From the NCBI RefSeq assembly GCF_000406925.1, contig NZ_KE136348.1, forward strand, positions 561,284-624,508: a stretch of DNA of 63,225 bases. Reading direction: 5' to 3'. Made by a program: the position numbers and the translations under genes. This document shows positions 55,366 through 63,225 of the stretch, in pieces (within the stretch, counting starts at the first letter, position 1; the number at the start of each line of letters is the position of its first letter). The notes below the pieces were generated by a model. It saw only the letters and a program-made list of their open reading frames with translations, was not told the DNA's origin and searched no databases. Source of the stretch: Enterococcus columbae DSM 7374 = ATCC 51263. GTDB lineage: Bacteria; Bacillota; Bacilli; Lactobacillales; Enterococcaceae.

Positions 55366-56556
55366 TTATTTACCTACACTAGCTAACAAAGCTTCAACCT
55401 TATCTGTACGTTCCCAAGGTAAATCAACATCGGTACGACCAAAATGACCGTAAGCCGCTGTTTGACGATAAATTGGGCGACGTAAATCTAGCATTTCGAT
55501 AATTCCTGCCGGGCGTAAATCGAAGTTTTCGCGAACTGCAGCAATTAATTTTTCATTTGAAACCACACCTGTACCAAATGTATTGATAGAGATAGAAACT
55601 GGTTGGGCGACCCCAATTGCATAAGCCAATTGAACTTCAGCTTTTTTCGCTAATTTAGCAGCAACAATATTTTTAGCGATATAACGTGCTGCATAGCTTG
55701 CTGAACGGTCTACTTTTGTTGCATCCTTACCAGAGAAAGCTCCTCCACCATGGCGAGCATAACCACCATAAGTATCTACAATAATTTTACGACCTGTTAA
55801 ACCAGCATCCCCTTGAGGACCACCGATAACAAAACGACCAGTCGGATTGATATAATATTTGGTTTGCTCATCAAGTAATTCAGCTGGAATCACTTCTTTA
55901 ATCACTTTTTCAATGACATCCTGATGAATGGTTGTATTATCGACTGCTTCATCGTGTTGGGTACTAATCACCACTGTATCCACACGTAACGGTTGTTCAT
56001 TTTCATCGTATTCAACCGTCACTTGCGATTTAGCATCTGGACGTAAATATTCTAATTCACCAGACTTACGTAACTCAGCTAGACGACGAACTAAACGGTG
56101 ACTTAGTGCAATTGGTAATGGCATTAATTCCGGTGTTTCGTCTACGGCAAAACCAAACATTAACCCTTGGTCCCCTGCACCGGTTTCATCCTTGTCATCT
56201 TTTTTCGTTTCACGCGCTTCTAAAGCGGTATTTACGCCTTGTGCAATATCAGGTGATTGTTCATCAATTGCAACTAATACGGCAACAGTATCCCCATCAA
56301 AGCCGAACTTCGCACGCGTATAGCCAATTTCATTGATGGTCTTACGTACGACTTTTTGAATGTCAACATAAGCATTAGTTGAAATCTCACCAAATACCAA
56401 TACTAACCCAGTCGTTACTGAGGTTTCGCAGGCTACACGTGCCATTGGATCCTTTTCTAAAATTGCATCTAAGATCGCATCGCTAATTTGGTCAGCAACC
56501 TTATCTGGATGTCCTTCAGATACTGATTCTGAAGTAAATAAATGTCTTTCTACCAT
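55366..56556 (-). CDS. metK: S-adenosylmethionine synthetase
   Basis: Makes SAM from methionine and ATP. 396 residues, starting [19 protein letters not shown]. Family blocks: [30 protein letters not shown] (cut to [13 protein letters not shown]) and the [20 protein letters not shown] loop. ATG 56554-56556 is chosen because GGGGG lies 10 nt upstream and this Shine-Dalgarno is the regulated element of an SMK-box; the frame extends 34 codons into the riboswitch. Single-gene unit with a terminator shared with the AraC gene. Confidence 0.97.
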   Translation of the reverse strand: MVERHLFTSESVSEGHPDKVADQISDAILDAILEKDPMARVACETSVTTGLVLVFGEISTNAYVDIQKVVRKTINEIGYTRAKFGFDGDTVAVLVAIDEQSPDIAQGVNTALEARETKKDDKDETGAGDQGLMFGFAVDETPELMPLPIALSHRLVRRLAELRKSGELEYLRPDAKSQVTVEYDENEQPLRVDTVVISTQHDEAVDNTTIHQDVIEKVIKEVIPAELLDEQTKYYINPTGRFVIGGPQGDAGLTGRKIIVDTYGGYARHGGGAFSGKDATKVDRSASYAARYIAKNIVAAKLAKKAEVQLAYAIGVAQPVSISINTFGTGVVSNEKLIAAVRENFDLRPAGIIEMLDLRRPIYRQTAAYGHFGRTDVDLPWERTDKVEALLASVGK

Positions 56557-56632
56557 GGTTTTTATTCCCCCTAAAAAATATTCGGTTACAAGGCATCTTC
56601 GCAAAAGGCGAATCCTTTCGGGAACTTGCAAC
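56557..56632 (-). promoter_or_regulatory. SMK-box (SAM-III) riboswitch of metK
   Basis: The minus strand reads, in order, GTTGCAAGTTCCCGAAAGGA, a GC-rich hairpin (TTCGCCTTTTGCGAA), GATGCCTTGTAACC and the Shine-Dalgarno run GGGGG (56567-56571). GTTGCAAG pairs with CTTGTAAC, and TTCCC can pair with the GGGGGAA at the RBS. These are the elements of the SMK translational riboswitch of lactic acid bacteria. Here about 12 nt (mostly T) separate GTAACC from GGGGG, longer than the few nt I recall in E. faecalis. A TATAAT (56639-56644) lies just upstream. Confidence 0.9.
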
Positions 56633-56787
56633 AGTTTGATTATAGCAGATTTAGCCAAAAAACATAGTATTTTTAATCATAAATTAACCATTTCGTGATA
56701 GATGCTTTGAATCACTCATTTTAGCAAACAAATAAACTTGCAGTATGCTATACTAAACACAGCAATTACACTAAAGAAGGTGGCAGT

Positions 56788-57939
56788 ATGCGTGTATTAG
56801 CAGCAATTGATTCATTTAAAGGTTGTGCTTCATCATTTGAACTCAATCAAGCAGCATTAGCGGGCTTTTCAGCAGCTTGGGAAAAAATCAATGTACCGAT
56901 TAGTGATGGTGGTGAAGGCGCTTTAGAGGCAATCCAACAGGCGCTAGGTGGGCAGAAAGTAACCGTTAAAGCAGTCGATCCATTATATCGAGCAATCGAA
57001 GCCCCCATTTTAATCACCACCATACAGCAAAAAAAGACCGCCTTTATTGTGTCGGCTGATTTTGTTGGGCTTACGCAAAGCATTATTGATGACACCCATA
57101 TTCAACAAAGCAGTAGCTATGGGCTTGGTTTAGCAATCAAAGCGGCAATGGCACAGCAAGTCGAAACGATTTATCTTACTTTAGGGGGAACTGGCACCTC
57201 TGATGGTGGATTAGGTCTTTTGGCTAGCTTGTTACCGGACTTCATTCCAGCATTTACAAAAAAGACTAACCCTCTATTGACGGATTTAAGCAAACTAGCT
57301 TGGTCAAAACTAAAAAGGCACCCACTCAATCAAATACAATTAATTGGCTTAACTGATGTGACGAATCCTTATAGTGGTGAAGATGGCTTTGCCCCTGTCT
57401 TTGCCGCGCAAAAAGGTGCTAATCCATCCACAATTCAGCAGATGTCCTTACAAGCAGCTAGCTTTCATCACCTCGCAACCCAAGAGCTTGGTCTGGATTT
57501 AAATGAGCTAGCTGGGACTGGGGCAGCAGGTGGCTTAGGTGGCGCTTGTGTTTTATTAGGTGGCACGCTACAAAACGGATTGCAAACCATTAGCCAGTTG
57601 ATTCAGCTAGAAGCAAAAATCCAGCAAGCTGATTTGGTTTTAACTGGTGAAGGCTCTTTAGATGCGCAAAGTAATTTTGGGAAAGTTCCTTATGGCGTAG
57701 CTAATATTGCCCAAAAGCATCAGGTACCTGTTATCGCCCTAGCTGGTAAAAAAGCGTTAGCCTTGGGACAATTAGAACAGCTCCTGACGGCTGCCTTTTG
57801 TATTCATAACGAGCCTTTGAGTCTAACACAGGCGATGGACAAACAACGTACATTGGCTAACCTTACCAATATTTGCCAAAATATCGAGCAGCTTTATTTA
57901 GCCTTCCATGAGAAAAATGCCTCAAAATTTAGTAGCTAG
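56788..57939 (+). CDS. Glycerate kinase, GarK/GlxK type
   Basis: 383 residues. Family segments: AAIDSFKGCASS at the N-terminus, PISDGGEGALEA, TLGGTGTSDGGLGLLASLL, GTGAAGGLGGACVLLGG and VLTGEGSLDAQSNFGKVP. These define the type II glycerate kinase fold, which phosphorylates D-glycerate at the 2- or 3-position. Single-gene unit with a moderately good RBS (AGAAGGTGG). No glycolate or glycerate pathway neighbours are visible, so its role is open. It converges on the fumarate-reductase-like gene. Confidence 0.92.
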   Translation: MRVLAAIDSFKGCASSFELNQAALAGFSAAWEKINVPISDGGEGALEAIQQALGGQKVTVKAVDPLYRAIEAPILITTIQQKKTAFIVSADFVGLTQSIIDDTHIQQSSSYGLGLAIKAAMAQQVETIYLTLGGTGTSDGGLGLLASLLPDFIPAFTKKTNPLLTDLSKLAWSKLKRHPLNQIQLIGLTDVTNPYSGEDGFAPVFAAQKGANPSTIQQMSLQAASFHHLATQELGLDLNELAGTGAAGGLGGACVLLGGTLQNGLQTISQLIQLEAKIQQADLVLTGEGSLDAQSNFGKVPYGVANIAQKHQVPVIALAGKKALALGQLEQLLTAAFCIHNEPLSLTQAMDKQRTLANLTNICQNIEQLYLAFHEKNASKFSS

Positions 57940-58021
57940 ATGGAGTAAATCGTCAACTTTTTTAATACTTGAAGATGGACTCAACTCGCTTTTTGGTCTA
58001 AACAAGTGGACGAGTCAACTT

Positions 58022-58059
58022 AAAAAAGGCTACCCAAGCGAATGCTTGTGGTAGCCTCT
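58022..58059. terminator. Bidirectional terminator between glycerate kinase and fumarate-reductase-like gene
   Basis: GGCTACCCAAGC (58028-58039) pairs with GCTTGTGGTAGCC (58044-58056), with A6 on one side and TCTTT on the other. Confidence 0.85.
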
Positions 58060-58083
58060 TTGCAATGAAAATGAAATATATGA

Positions 58084-59592
58084 TTATTGTGCGCTCACAA
58101 ACTTAGCAGCTTGTTGACCTGCTTGACGACCAAAAATGACAATATCTGCTACTGAGTTACCGCCAATTCGATTATCTCCATGCAAGCCACCGACTAACTC
58201 GCCAGCTACATATAATCCCTTAATTGGTTGATTATTTTTGTCTAACACTTCTGTATTGGTGTTAATTTTCACCCCACCCATTGAATAGTGAATACCAGGA
58301 GCGATTTGAATCGCATAATAATTCGCTGTATCTAATGGATGATCCATGGCTGTGGTACGATTAAAGGCAGTATCTTGTTTGTTCGCTACAGCTTCGTTCC
58401 AAGATGTCACTGCTTGCTCAAGATTTGCTTGATTGACTTTGATAGTTTTAGCTAATTCAGCTACCGTCTTTCCTTCCTTCACATAGCCTTGTTTTGCGTA
58501 AAATTCAATCGCTGTTGCACGACTTCTTACCCCTTGATCAAAGATAAGATATGCTCGTTTTTTCGGTAAAGCGTTGATTGCAGCTGAAACTTTGTCACGC
58601 GTATCCATTTCATTGACAAAACGGTTACCTTCATCATCGACTAAAATCGCACCTTCTCCACGTACAGCCTCACCAATCAAAATCCCTTTTTCTTGGTTAA
58701 CCGTTGGGTGGATTTGGACTTTATCCATATCGATAATTTGACCACCAAGCTTTTCAACTAAAGCAATCCCATCACCAGTTGTTCCTTTTGAGTTGGTTGT
58801 TACATACCCTTTTAAGTCTGGACGATATTTAGCAATTAATTTTTTACTTGCCCCATAGCCACCAGTTGTCACAATCACAGCTTTGCCTTTAATTGATTTC
58901 GCTTTTTCCCCTTGGATTTGAACCTTGACCTCGTTGACTACGCCATCATTGGCTTTAATATCCTTGACATCAGCATTAACAAAAATAGGAATTTTCCGTT
59001 CAGCGACATTACGTAATAAGCCTTGGACTAAATAGCCACCGATTGCTGAACCATCGGATGGTCGGTGCGTACGTTTGACGCTCATCCCACCAGTAATGGT
59101 TAAGTTATCCAATTTAATTCCATTTTGATCTAGCCAGTCAACAGCTTGTGCTGAATGATCAACAAAGTAACGAAGTAATTCTTTATCATTCGTTCCTTTG
59201 CCACCTTTTAAGGTCTCTTCATAAAAGGCATCATTACTATCGTTGATTCCTTGTGCTTTTTGGAATTTTGTTCCTGAAGCATTCATCCCACTAGAGGATT
59301 TAGACGTGTTTCCTCCAGCAACTGGCATTTTTTCAAAGATCACTGGATTTAATCCTGCATCCTTGGCTTCAATTGCGGCGGTCATCCCGGCACCACCAGC
59401 CCCTACAATAATGACATCATAGTTATTCTTTAAGCTTTTTGGATCAGCATAGCCACTCTTAGACGCACCTGAAGCGACCTCAGTTGATTTAGTCGTTTCT
59501 TGTGTTGATTTACTGGCTTTATTTCCTGAAGAACAAGCCGCAAACAAAAGTGTGGTACAAGCTAACAACCCCATTGAGACCCATTTTTTCAT
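58084..59592 (-). CDS. Fumarate reductase-like flavoprotein (lipoprotein)
   Basis: 502 residues. Lipoprotein signal with lipobox FAAC, C20 as the anchor residue, then a Ser/Thr/Lys-rich spacer. FAD fold: VIIVGAGGAGMTAAIEA near residue 65, GGNTSKSSSGMNASG, HRPSDGSAIG (substrate Arg region), EAVRGEGAILVDDEGNRF and the C-terminal GLHGDNRIGGNSVAD. It lacks the heme and the FMN-binding domain of longer family members. It probably reduces fumarate or a related acceptor outside the membrane, perhaps through extracellular electron transfer. ATG 59590-59592 is chosen because GGGGG lies 8 nt upstream. The CitA/DcuS-type genes next to it fit a dicarboxylate role. Confidence 0.88.
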   Translation of the reverse strand: MKKWVSMGLLACTTLLFAACSSGNKASKSTQETTKSTEVASGASKSGYADPKSLKNNYDVIIVGAGGAGMTAAIEAKDAGLNPVIFEKMPVAGGNTSKSSSGMNASGTKFQKAQGINDSNDAFYEETLKGGKGTNDKELLRYFVDHSAQAVDWLDQNGIKLDNLTITGGMSVKRTHRPSDGSAIGGYLVQGLLRNVAERKIPIFVNADVKDIKANDGVVNEVKVQIQGEKAKSIKGKAVIVTTGGYGASKKLIAKYRPDLKGYVTTNSKGTTGDGIALVEKLGGQIIDMDKVQIHPTVNQEKGILIGEAVRGEGAILVDDEGNRFVNEMDTRDKVSAAINALPKKRAYLIFDQGVRSRATAIEFYAKQGYVKEGKTVAELAKTIKVNQANLEQAVTSWNEAVANKQDTAFNRTTAMDHPLDTANYYAIQIAPGIHYSMGGVKINTNTEVLDKNNQPIKGLYVAGELVGGLHGDNRIGGNSVADIVIFGRQAGQQAAKFVSAQ

Positions 59593-59829
59593 CTTTTTTT
59601 CCCCCATTGATTGCTTATTTTTTCACAAAAAAGGCGAAGGCCCTTCTTTCACTTTATAGTTTAACGAACGCAACCAATCGGCGACTAGTTTTTTTAATTA
59701 ATTTAAGTAAAATTAGTTAAATATTTAACAAACTTTAATCAATCTACTGCTCTTTTGCCACTAAACATCGGTGAATTTCTCCAACTAAACCTGCCAGTTT
59801 GGGAATTTTTAAGGCTTTCTTGGCTATGC

Positions 59830-59835
59830 TATAAT
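59830..59835 (+). promoter_or_regulatory. Extended -10 of the two-component operon
   Basis: TGCTATAAT with a perfect TATAAT (59830-59835), 29 nt before the kinase ATG. No good -35. RBS GAGG at the right distance. Confidence 0.55.
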
Positions 59836-59864
59836 GAGAGTAAAGAAAAAAAGCGAGGAAAGAA

Positions 59865-61427
59865 ATGAAAAAAGGCATTCGTTTATTGGGATTATTGGTA
59901 TCGGCATTTGGGATTACTTTATTGATTACCAGTCTATGTTTTTATCTATTATTTACCCGGCAAGTCGAACAACAAGTACAAAACCAACAGCAAAACTTAC
60001 TATTTAAAATCGGCCATCAAATTGCGGATGACAAATCCATTCAACAAGCACTAGTCAAAGCCCAACCTTCACCACTTTTACAAAAAAGGATGCAAAGGCT
60101 CACCAAAGAATTTTCTTTGGATTTCATTGTTATCATGGATATGCAAGCTACCCGCTTCACTCACCCTAATCCTAAAAAGATTGGACAACACTTTGAAGGA
60201 GGAGACGAAAAAAAAGCCTTAAACGGTCACAAAAGCACTTCAATTAGTACAGGCTCACTAGGTAAATCGTTACGCGTATTTATTCCTATTTATGCGCACG
60301 ATAATCAAGCGAAGCAGGTCGGTGTGGTTGCTTTAGGCATCAAGCTAGCTACATTGGGGAGTATCATCCAACGAACCATCCAGCAATACAGCTTTAGCCT
60401 AGGGATTAGTTTATTGATTGGCTGTAGTGTAGCCGTATTATTAGCCTATTCCATCAAACGTCAGCTACATCACTTAGAGCCTAGAGAAATTGCTCGCCTG
60501 CTCGAAGAAAGAAATGCCATGCTTAATGAAACAAAAGAGATTGTTGTGGTTACTGATTTACAGCAAAATATCCTACTAGCCAACTTCAAGGCTCAAGAAC
60601 TCTATCAACAAATACACGATACAGAGCAAACGATCCTTCAACAACCATTAGCTAGCCTTATTCTTCACAGCGAACAAATTCGACTCGATCAAAGGCAAGA
60701 GCAATTTTATCAACAAAATGGCCAAGATTACTTTCTTTCAAGTGCACCCATTCATGTCAAAAATAAGCAGGTCGGTTATATTATATTTATGAAAAATGCT
60801 ACGGAAACGCTATTTTTAGCTAACCAGTTAGCCAACACCAACTCCTATGCTTCAGCGTTACAAAGCCAAACACATGAATTTATGAATAAGCTCCATGTCA
60901 TCTATGGACTCGCTGATCTACAAGCCTACGATGCATTAAAAAAATATTTGGATGATATCTTGCAACCGGATAAAGAACTCACACAACGCCTAGCCTTATT
61001 AGTACCACAGCCTATACTAGCTGGTTTTTTACTGGGCGAACGCGAAAGATTCCAAGAACGAAAAATTCAATTCAAGTTAGAAATTATCCCGGAAATCCCA
61101 TCGTCCTTGCCTAAAGTAAAATTAGAGCAGTTAATGGTAATTTATCGCTATATCAATCAATTTATCATCCAGCAGCACTTAACTGATGATTTACTTATGC
61201 GTTTTTTATACCAAGATGCTATCCTAGAAACCGAATATCTATTGATGACTGATACATCTACTAAAATTTCCAGTTTATCTACCTATCTGGAACAAGACTT
61301 TTTTAGTGAATGGCTAACGCAGAGTAATAGTCAGATTAAGCTCGTGCAAACACAAGATGACTATTTAAAGTTAAGCATTCAAACGACACTAAAGGAGGTT
61401 GACCATGAAGCAAGTACTGATTGTTGA
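59865..61427 (+). CDS. CitA/DcuS-type sensor kinase with degenerate ATP-binding domain
   Basis: 520 residues. Helix 1 (about 7-29), an extracellular PAS-like CitA domain (RFTHPNPKKIGQHFEGGDEKKAL, the citrate/C4-dicarboxylate pocket type, quoted only in part here as FTHPNPKKIGQHF), helix 2 (about 177-198), a cytoplasmic PAS (from about 225) and the phosphoacceptor box QTHEFMNKLHVIYGL with H337. After the DcuS-like PQPILAGFLLGERERFQERK segment the catalytic domain no longer shows an N box (NLxDNAxEA), G1 (DNGxG) or G2; its place is taken by LEQLMVIYRYINQFI. The domain length is kept, so it is degenerate rather than truncated. It is followed by its regulator with a 23-nt overlap. Confidence 0.9.
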   Translation: MKKGIRLLGLLVSAFGITLLITSLCFYLLFTRQVEQQVQNQQQNLLFKIGHQIADDKSIQQALVKAQPSPLLQKRMQRLTKEFSLDFIVIMDMQATRFTHPNPKKIGQHFEGGDEKKALNGHKSTSISTGSLGKSLRVFIPIYAHDNQAKQVGVVALGIKLATLGSIIQRTIQQYSFSLGISLLIGCSVAVLLAYSIKRQLHHLEPREIARLLEERNAMLNETKEIVVVTDLQQNILLANFKAQELYQQIHDTEQTILQQPLASLILHSEQIRLDQRQEQFYQQNGQDYFLSSAPIHVKNKQVGYIIFMKNATETLFLANQLANTNSYASALQSQTHEFMNKLHVIYGLADLQAYDALKKYLDDILQPDKELTQRLALLVPQPILAGFLLGERERFQERKIQFKLEIIPEIPSSLPKVKLEQLMVIYRYINQFIIQQHLTDDLLMRFLYQDAILETEYLLMTDTSTKISSLSTYLEQDFFSEWLTQSNSQIKLVQTQDDYLKLSIQTTLKEVDHEASTDC

Positions 61428-62112
61428 AGATGATCCCATGGTGCAATTTATTCATCAAAGCTATGTAGAAAAATTACAGCTTACCTTTGAATGTAGTTGC
61501 TGTGATAGTATTGCACAGGCCAAAGAATTGTTGATTCAAAAAACATTTTCGCTCATTCTTTTAGATATTCAGCTAATTGATGGCAATGGAATTGAGCTTT
61601 TAAAGTGGGTTAGACAACAGATGATTGACTGCGATATTATTTTAATCACCGCAGCCAATGAAATGTTTCTTGCCAAACAAGCCTTGAATTATGGAGTTAT
61701 TGATTATTTAATCAAACCCTTTAGCTATGAACGCTTCAAACAAGCAATCGATAAATATCTTACGAAGCAGCAAGTATTCCAACAACAACAAGTTGACCAA
61801 GCAAAAATAGATCAACTTTTACAGGTAGAACAAGTAAATGAAGAACCTACGCTAGCTTTAGAAAAAGGTTTAACAAAAACCACCTTAGCGACCATTATCC
61901 AGCAAATACTTTTATGCCAAGATGGATTTACCATTCAAGATTTAGTTGAAGCAACACAACTATCCCATGTTTCGATTCGTAAATATATTCTTTTTTTAGA
62001 GCAGCAACATTTATTAAAATCAGAAATGGTTTATCTAAAAATCGGCAGACCTTATTTAAAATACACGTTAATCGAACCAAACCATCCGCTAATCCAAAAT
62101 ATCTTTAAATAA
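61405..62112 (+). CDS. CitB/DcuR family response regulator
   Basis: 235 residues. Receiver domain with acidic pocket VEDD (residues 7-10), phosphoacceptor D54 in LILLDIQLIDG and Lys in DYLIKPFSYERF. The C-terminal HTH belongs to the CitT/DcuR type (IQDLVEATQLSHVSIRKYI, then GRPYLKYTLI). ATG 61405 is chosen because AGGAGG is 8 nt upstream; a TTG two codons before extends the frame. It overlaps the kinase gene, so both are translated together. It may control the adjacent fumarate-reductase-like gene, though no binding site was identified. Confidence 0.92.
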   Translation: MKQVLIVEDDPMVQFIHQSYVEKLQLTFECSCCDSIAQAKELLIQKTFSLILLDIQLIDGNGIELLKWVRQQMIDCDIILITAANEMFLAKQALNYGVIDYLIKPFSYERFKQAIDKYLTKQQVFQQQQVDQAKIDQLLQVEQVNEEPTLALEKGLTKTTLATIIQQILLCQDGFTIQDLVEATQLSHVSIRKYILFLEQQHLLKSEMVYLKIGRPYLKYTLIEPNHPLIQNIFK

Positions 62113-62115
62113 AAT

Positions 62116-62163
62116 AATACACAACTTGTATCTAGACGCTCTTTTTGATACAAGCTGTGTATT
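62116..62163. terminator. Bidirectional terminator after the two-component genes
   Basis: AATACACAACTTGTATC (62116-62132) pairs with GATACAAGCTGTGTATT (62147-62163), one mismatch, T-rich on both sides. Confidence 0.85.
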
Positions 62164-62175
62164 TTATATTATTCG

Positions 62176-62436
62176 CTATTCTTGGCTAAAGGTTTCAAAA
62201 AACTTAGCCACTTTTTCTAATTCTTTATCATCATACTTTTCATATTTGCCAATTTCATGCAAAATATGCTTGATTTGATGAATGGCCTTTTTCTCAGCAT
62301 ACCATTTTTTCATCGTGTGCTTTTTGTCCTTGTCTTCATTTAACGCATCTAATTTTGCTAGATCATCATCCAATTTTTGCACAGCCGCCGCGATTTTATC
62401 AACAATTTTGGTTTCTTTTTCTGCAATAGTAGCCAT
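62176..62436 (-). CDS. Small helical protein of unknown function
   Basis: 86 residues, Lys/Asp/Glu-rich, almost entirely helical (IVDKIAAAVQKLDDDLAKLDALNEDKDKKHT, quoted only as AAAVQKLDDDLAKLDAL). No signal peptide or membrane segment. A strong RBS (AGGAGG) 8 nt before the ATG supports translation. It converges on the response regulator gene across a shared terminator. I do not recognise a family. No function assigned. Confidence 0.65.
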   Translation of the reverse strand: MATIAEKETKIVDKIAAAVQKLDDDLAKLDALNEDKDKKHTMKKWYAEKKAIHQIKHILHEIGKYEKYDDKELEKVAKFFETFSQE

Positions 62437-62895
62437 TAATAAGTCCTCCTAATAATTATTTACAATTGGAGTATATAACCACTAACCCTTTTTGTGAAAT
62501 AATTACCTGTAATTATAATCATAAAAAATACTAGTTCCTTTCTATAAGCAAAGAGCCCCTATCATCGGAAAAAGTTTATCGAATCAATCCTTCAATTAAA
62601 ATACTTGATGCTAAATTGTTTTTATTATTAATAATGTCAGGAGAAATGCGTAGTTTGGAAAGAAATATTTACTGTTTCTATGAAGAAAAATAGTAAGACA
62701 GCGGGAACCCTTCAAATTGCCAACAACACTAGCTGACAAAGAGCCATATTATGTAATGAAGACATTATGTTTCACTCCTTAATGGTTTTGGTCGACTTAA
62801 TTATAGAGGAAACAGATGTCTTATTCTATTATTTCAAATAAAAAAGATATTTAGTATTATCCTCAATTTGAGTAACAACACTAAATATCATAGAA
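62437..62895. other. Intergenic region between small protein gene and tRNA genes
   Basis: About 460 nt without a convincing gene, promoter or repeat of the families described here. It is AT-rich and contains only frames of under 20 codons without RBS. It may hold decayed sequence. Confidence 0.5.
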
Positions 62896-62930
62896 CCAAA
62901 AAAAGCAATCCTATAAATAATAGGATTGCT
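62895..62930 (-). terminator. Terminator of the tRNA cluster
   Basis: Perfect stem AGCAATCCTAT/ATAGGATTGCT (62904-62930), followed on the minus strand by T7 (62897-62903). Confidence 0.9.
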
Positions 62931-62935
62931 TACAA

Positions 62936-63007
62936 TGATCCGTACGGGATTCGAACCCGTGTTACCGCCGTGAAAGGGCGGTGTCTTAACCACTTGACCA
63001 ACGGACC
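62936..63007 (-). tRNA. tRNA-Glu (UUC)
   Basis: 72 nt on the minus strand. Acceptor stem GGTCCGT/ACGGATC, anticodon loop CTTTCAC with anticodon TTC, and T-arm GGGTTCGAATCCC. No encoded CCA. Last gene of a three-tRNA cluster before a terminator. Confidence 0.96.
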
Positions 63008-63016
63008 AAAATGCTA

Positions 63017-63104
63017 CGGAGAAGGAGGGATTTGAACCCTCGCGCCAGTTTCCCGACCTACACCCTTAGCAGGGGCGCCTCTTCAGCCACTTGAGTACTT
63101 CCCC
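63017..63104 (-). tRNA. tRNA-Ser (GCU)
   Basis: 88 nt on the minus strand, with acceptor GGGGAAG/CTTCTCC and discriminator G. Anticodon GCT in CTGCTAA, a long variable arm as expected for tRNA-Ser, and T-arm GGGTTCAAATCCC. No encoded CCA. Confidence 0.96.
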
Positions 63105-63132
63105 ATCACCAATTATGTAATTGGAATGATAA

Positions 63133-63206
<74 letters not shown>

Positions 63207-63225
63207 ATAATAAAACTAAAAGCGG

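Noticed and set aside
57975-58020. A second hairpin just before the glycerate kinase terminator
   Set aside because: Pairing between GGACTC and GAGTC-type segments is short and interrupted; the adjacent strong terminator suffices.
62681-62737. 18-codon frame MKKNSKTAGTLQIANNTS in the last intergenic region
   Set aside because: No RBS, no conserved context, and too short to judge; possibly chance.

Overview
The window reads as a chromosomal segment of a low-GC lactic acid bacterium, most likely an Enterococcus or close relative in the Enterococcaceae. The evidence is the 5' end of a 16S rRNA gene with an enterococcal-looking V1/V2 region, an SMK-box (SAM-III) riboswitch before metK, a sigma-54/LevR-controlled mannose-class PTS, a fused GshAB, a GH73-LysM autolysin and a biotin transporter BioY without its own ECF module. 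From memory the 16S V1 hairpin is closest to the E. cecorum/columbae group, but I cannot run a search.

Layout. 1-0.6 kb: 5' end of an rrn operon (minus) with tandem promoters. 0.7-7.4 kb: ymdB-ymcA-mutS-mutL-maf, a minus-strand operon in the B. subtilis order; the MutL linker carries a phased cluster of DnaA-box-like sequences. 7.4-12.8 kb: a Cof-type HAD phosphatase, a formate/nitrite-type channel, rpsD and an ABC exporter pair. 13-18.6 kb: citrate synthase divergent from aconitase-isocitrate dehydrogenase, the oxidative citrate branch that supplies 2-oxoglutarate. 18.6-24 kb: a PPP-family phosphatase, then poorly characterised minus-strand genes including two paralogous membrane-anchored coiled-coil proteins, and a T-shaped palindromic element. 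24-31.6 kb: bioY under a BirA-type operator, an Fe-S-type small protein, yueI, gshAB and the OpuA betaine transporter. 31.8-36.9 kb: leuS with a T-box leader, and a LysM autolysin. 37.3-43.3 kb: PAP2 phosphatase, mnmL/mnmM tRNA modification genes, an esterase, and a DUF1538 membrane protein with a double PII-like protein and an arsenate-reductase-like phosphatase. 43.4-50.5 kb: mannose-class PTS EIIABCD, its LevR-type activator, a HAD phosphatase and a DeoR regulator. 51-55.3 kb: MFS transporter divergent from an esterase/ROK kinase/AraC operon. 55.4-62.1 kb: metK, glycerate kinase, a fumarate-reductase-like lipoprotein and a CitA/DcuS-type two-component system whose kinase lacks recognisable ATP-binding boxes. 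62.9-63.2 kb: tRNA-Ile, tRNA-Ser and tRNA-Glu (minus).

The most notable non-coding feature is a family of long palindromic repeats with a period of about 132-138 bp. It occurs at three places (8.4-8.6, 25.9-26.1 and 34.3-34.75 kb), always ending directly at an intrinsic terminator. The largest copy, a tandem array, lies between the T-box terminator and the leuS start codon, so it would be part of the leuS 5' UTR. The family resembles in architecture the EFAR repeats known from E. faecalis; identity would need a search. Other points of interest are the DnaA-box cluster in mutL, the degenerate histidine kinase, the DUF1538/double-PII operon, and the paralogous surface coiled-coil pair.

Start codons were moved from the longest open frame where a ribosome binding site (RBS) clearly fits a downstream codon; each case is noted in its entry.
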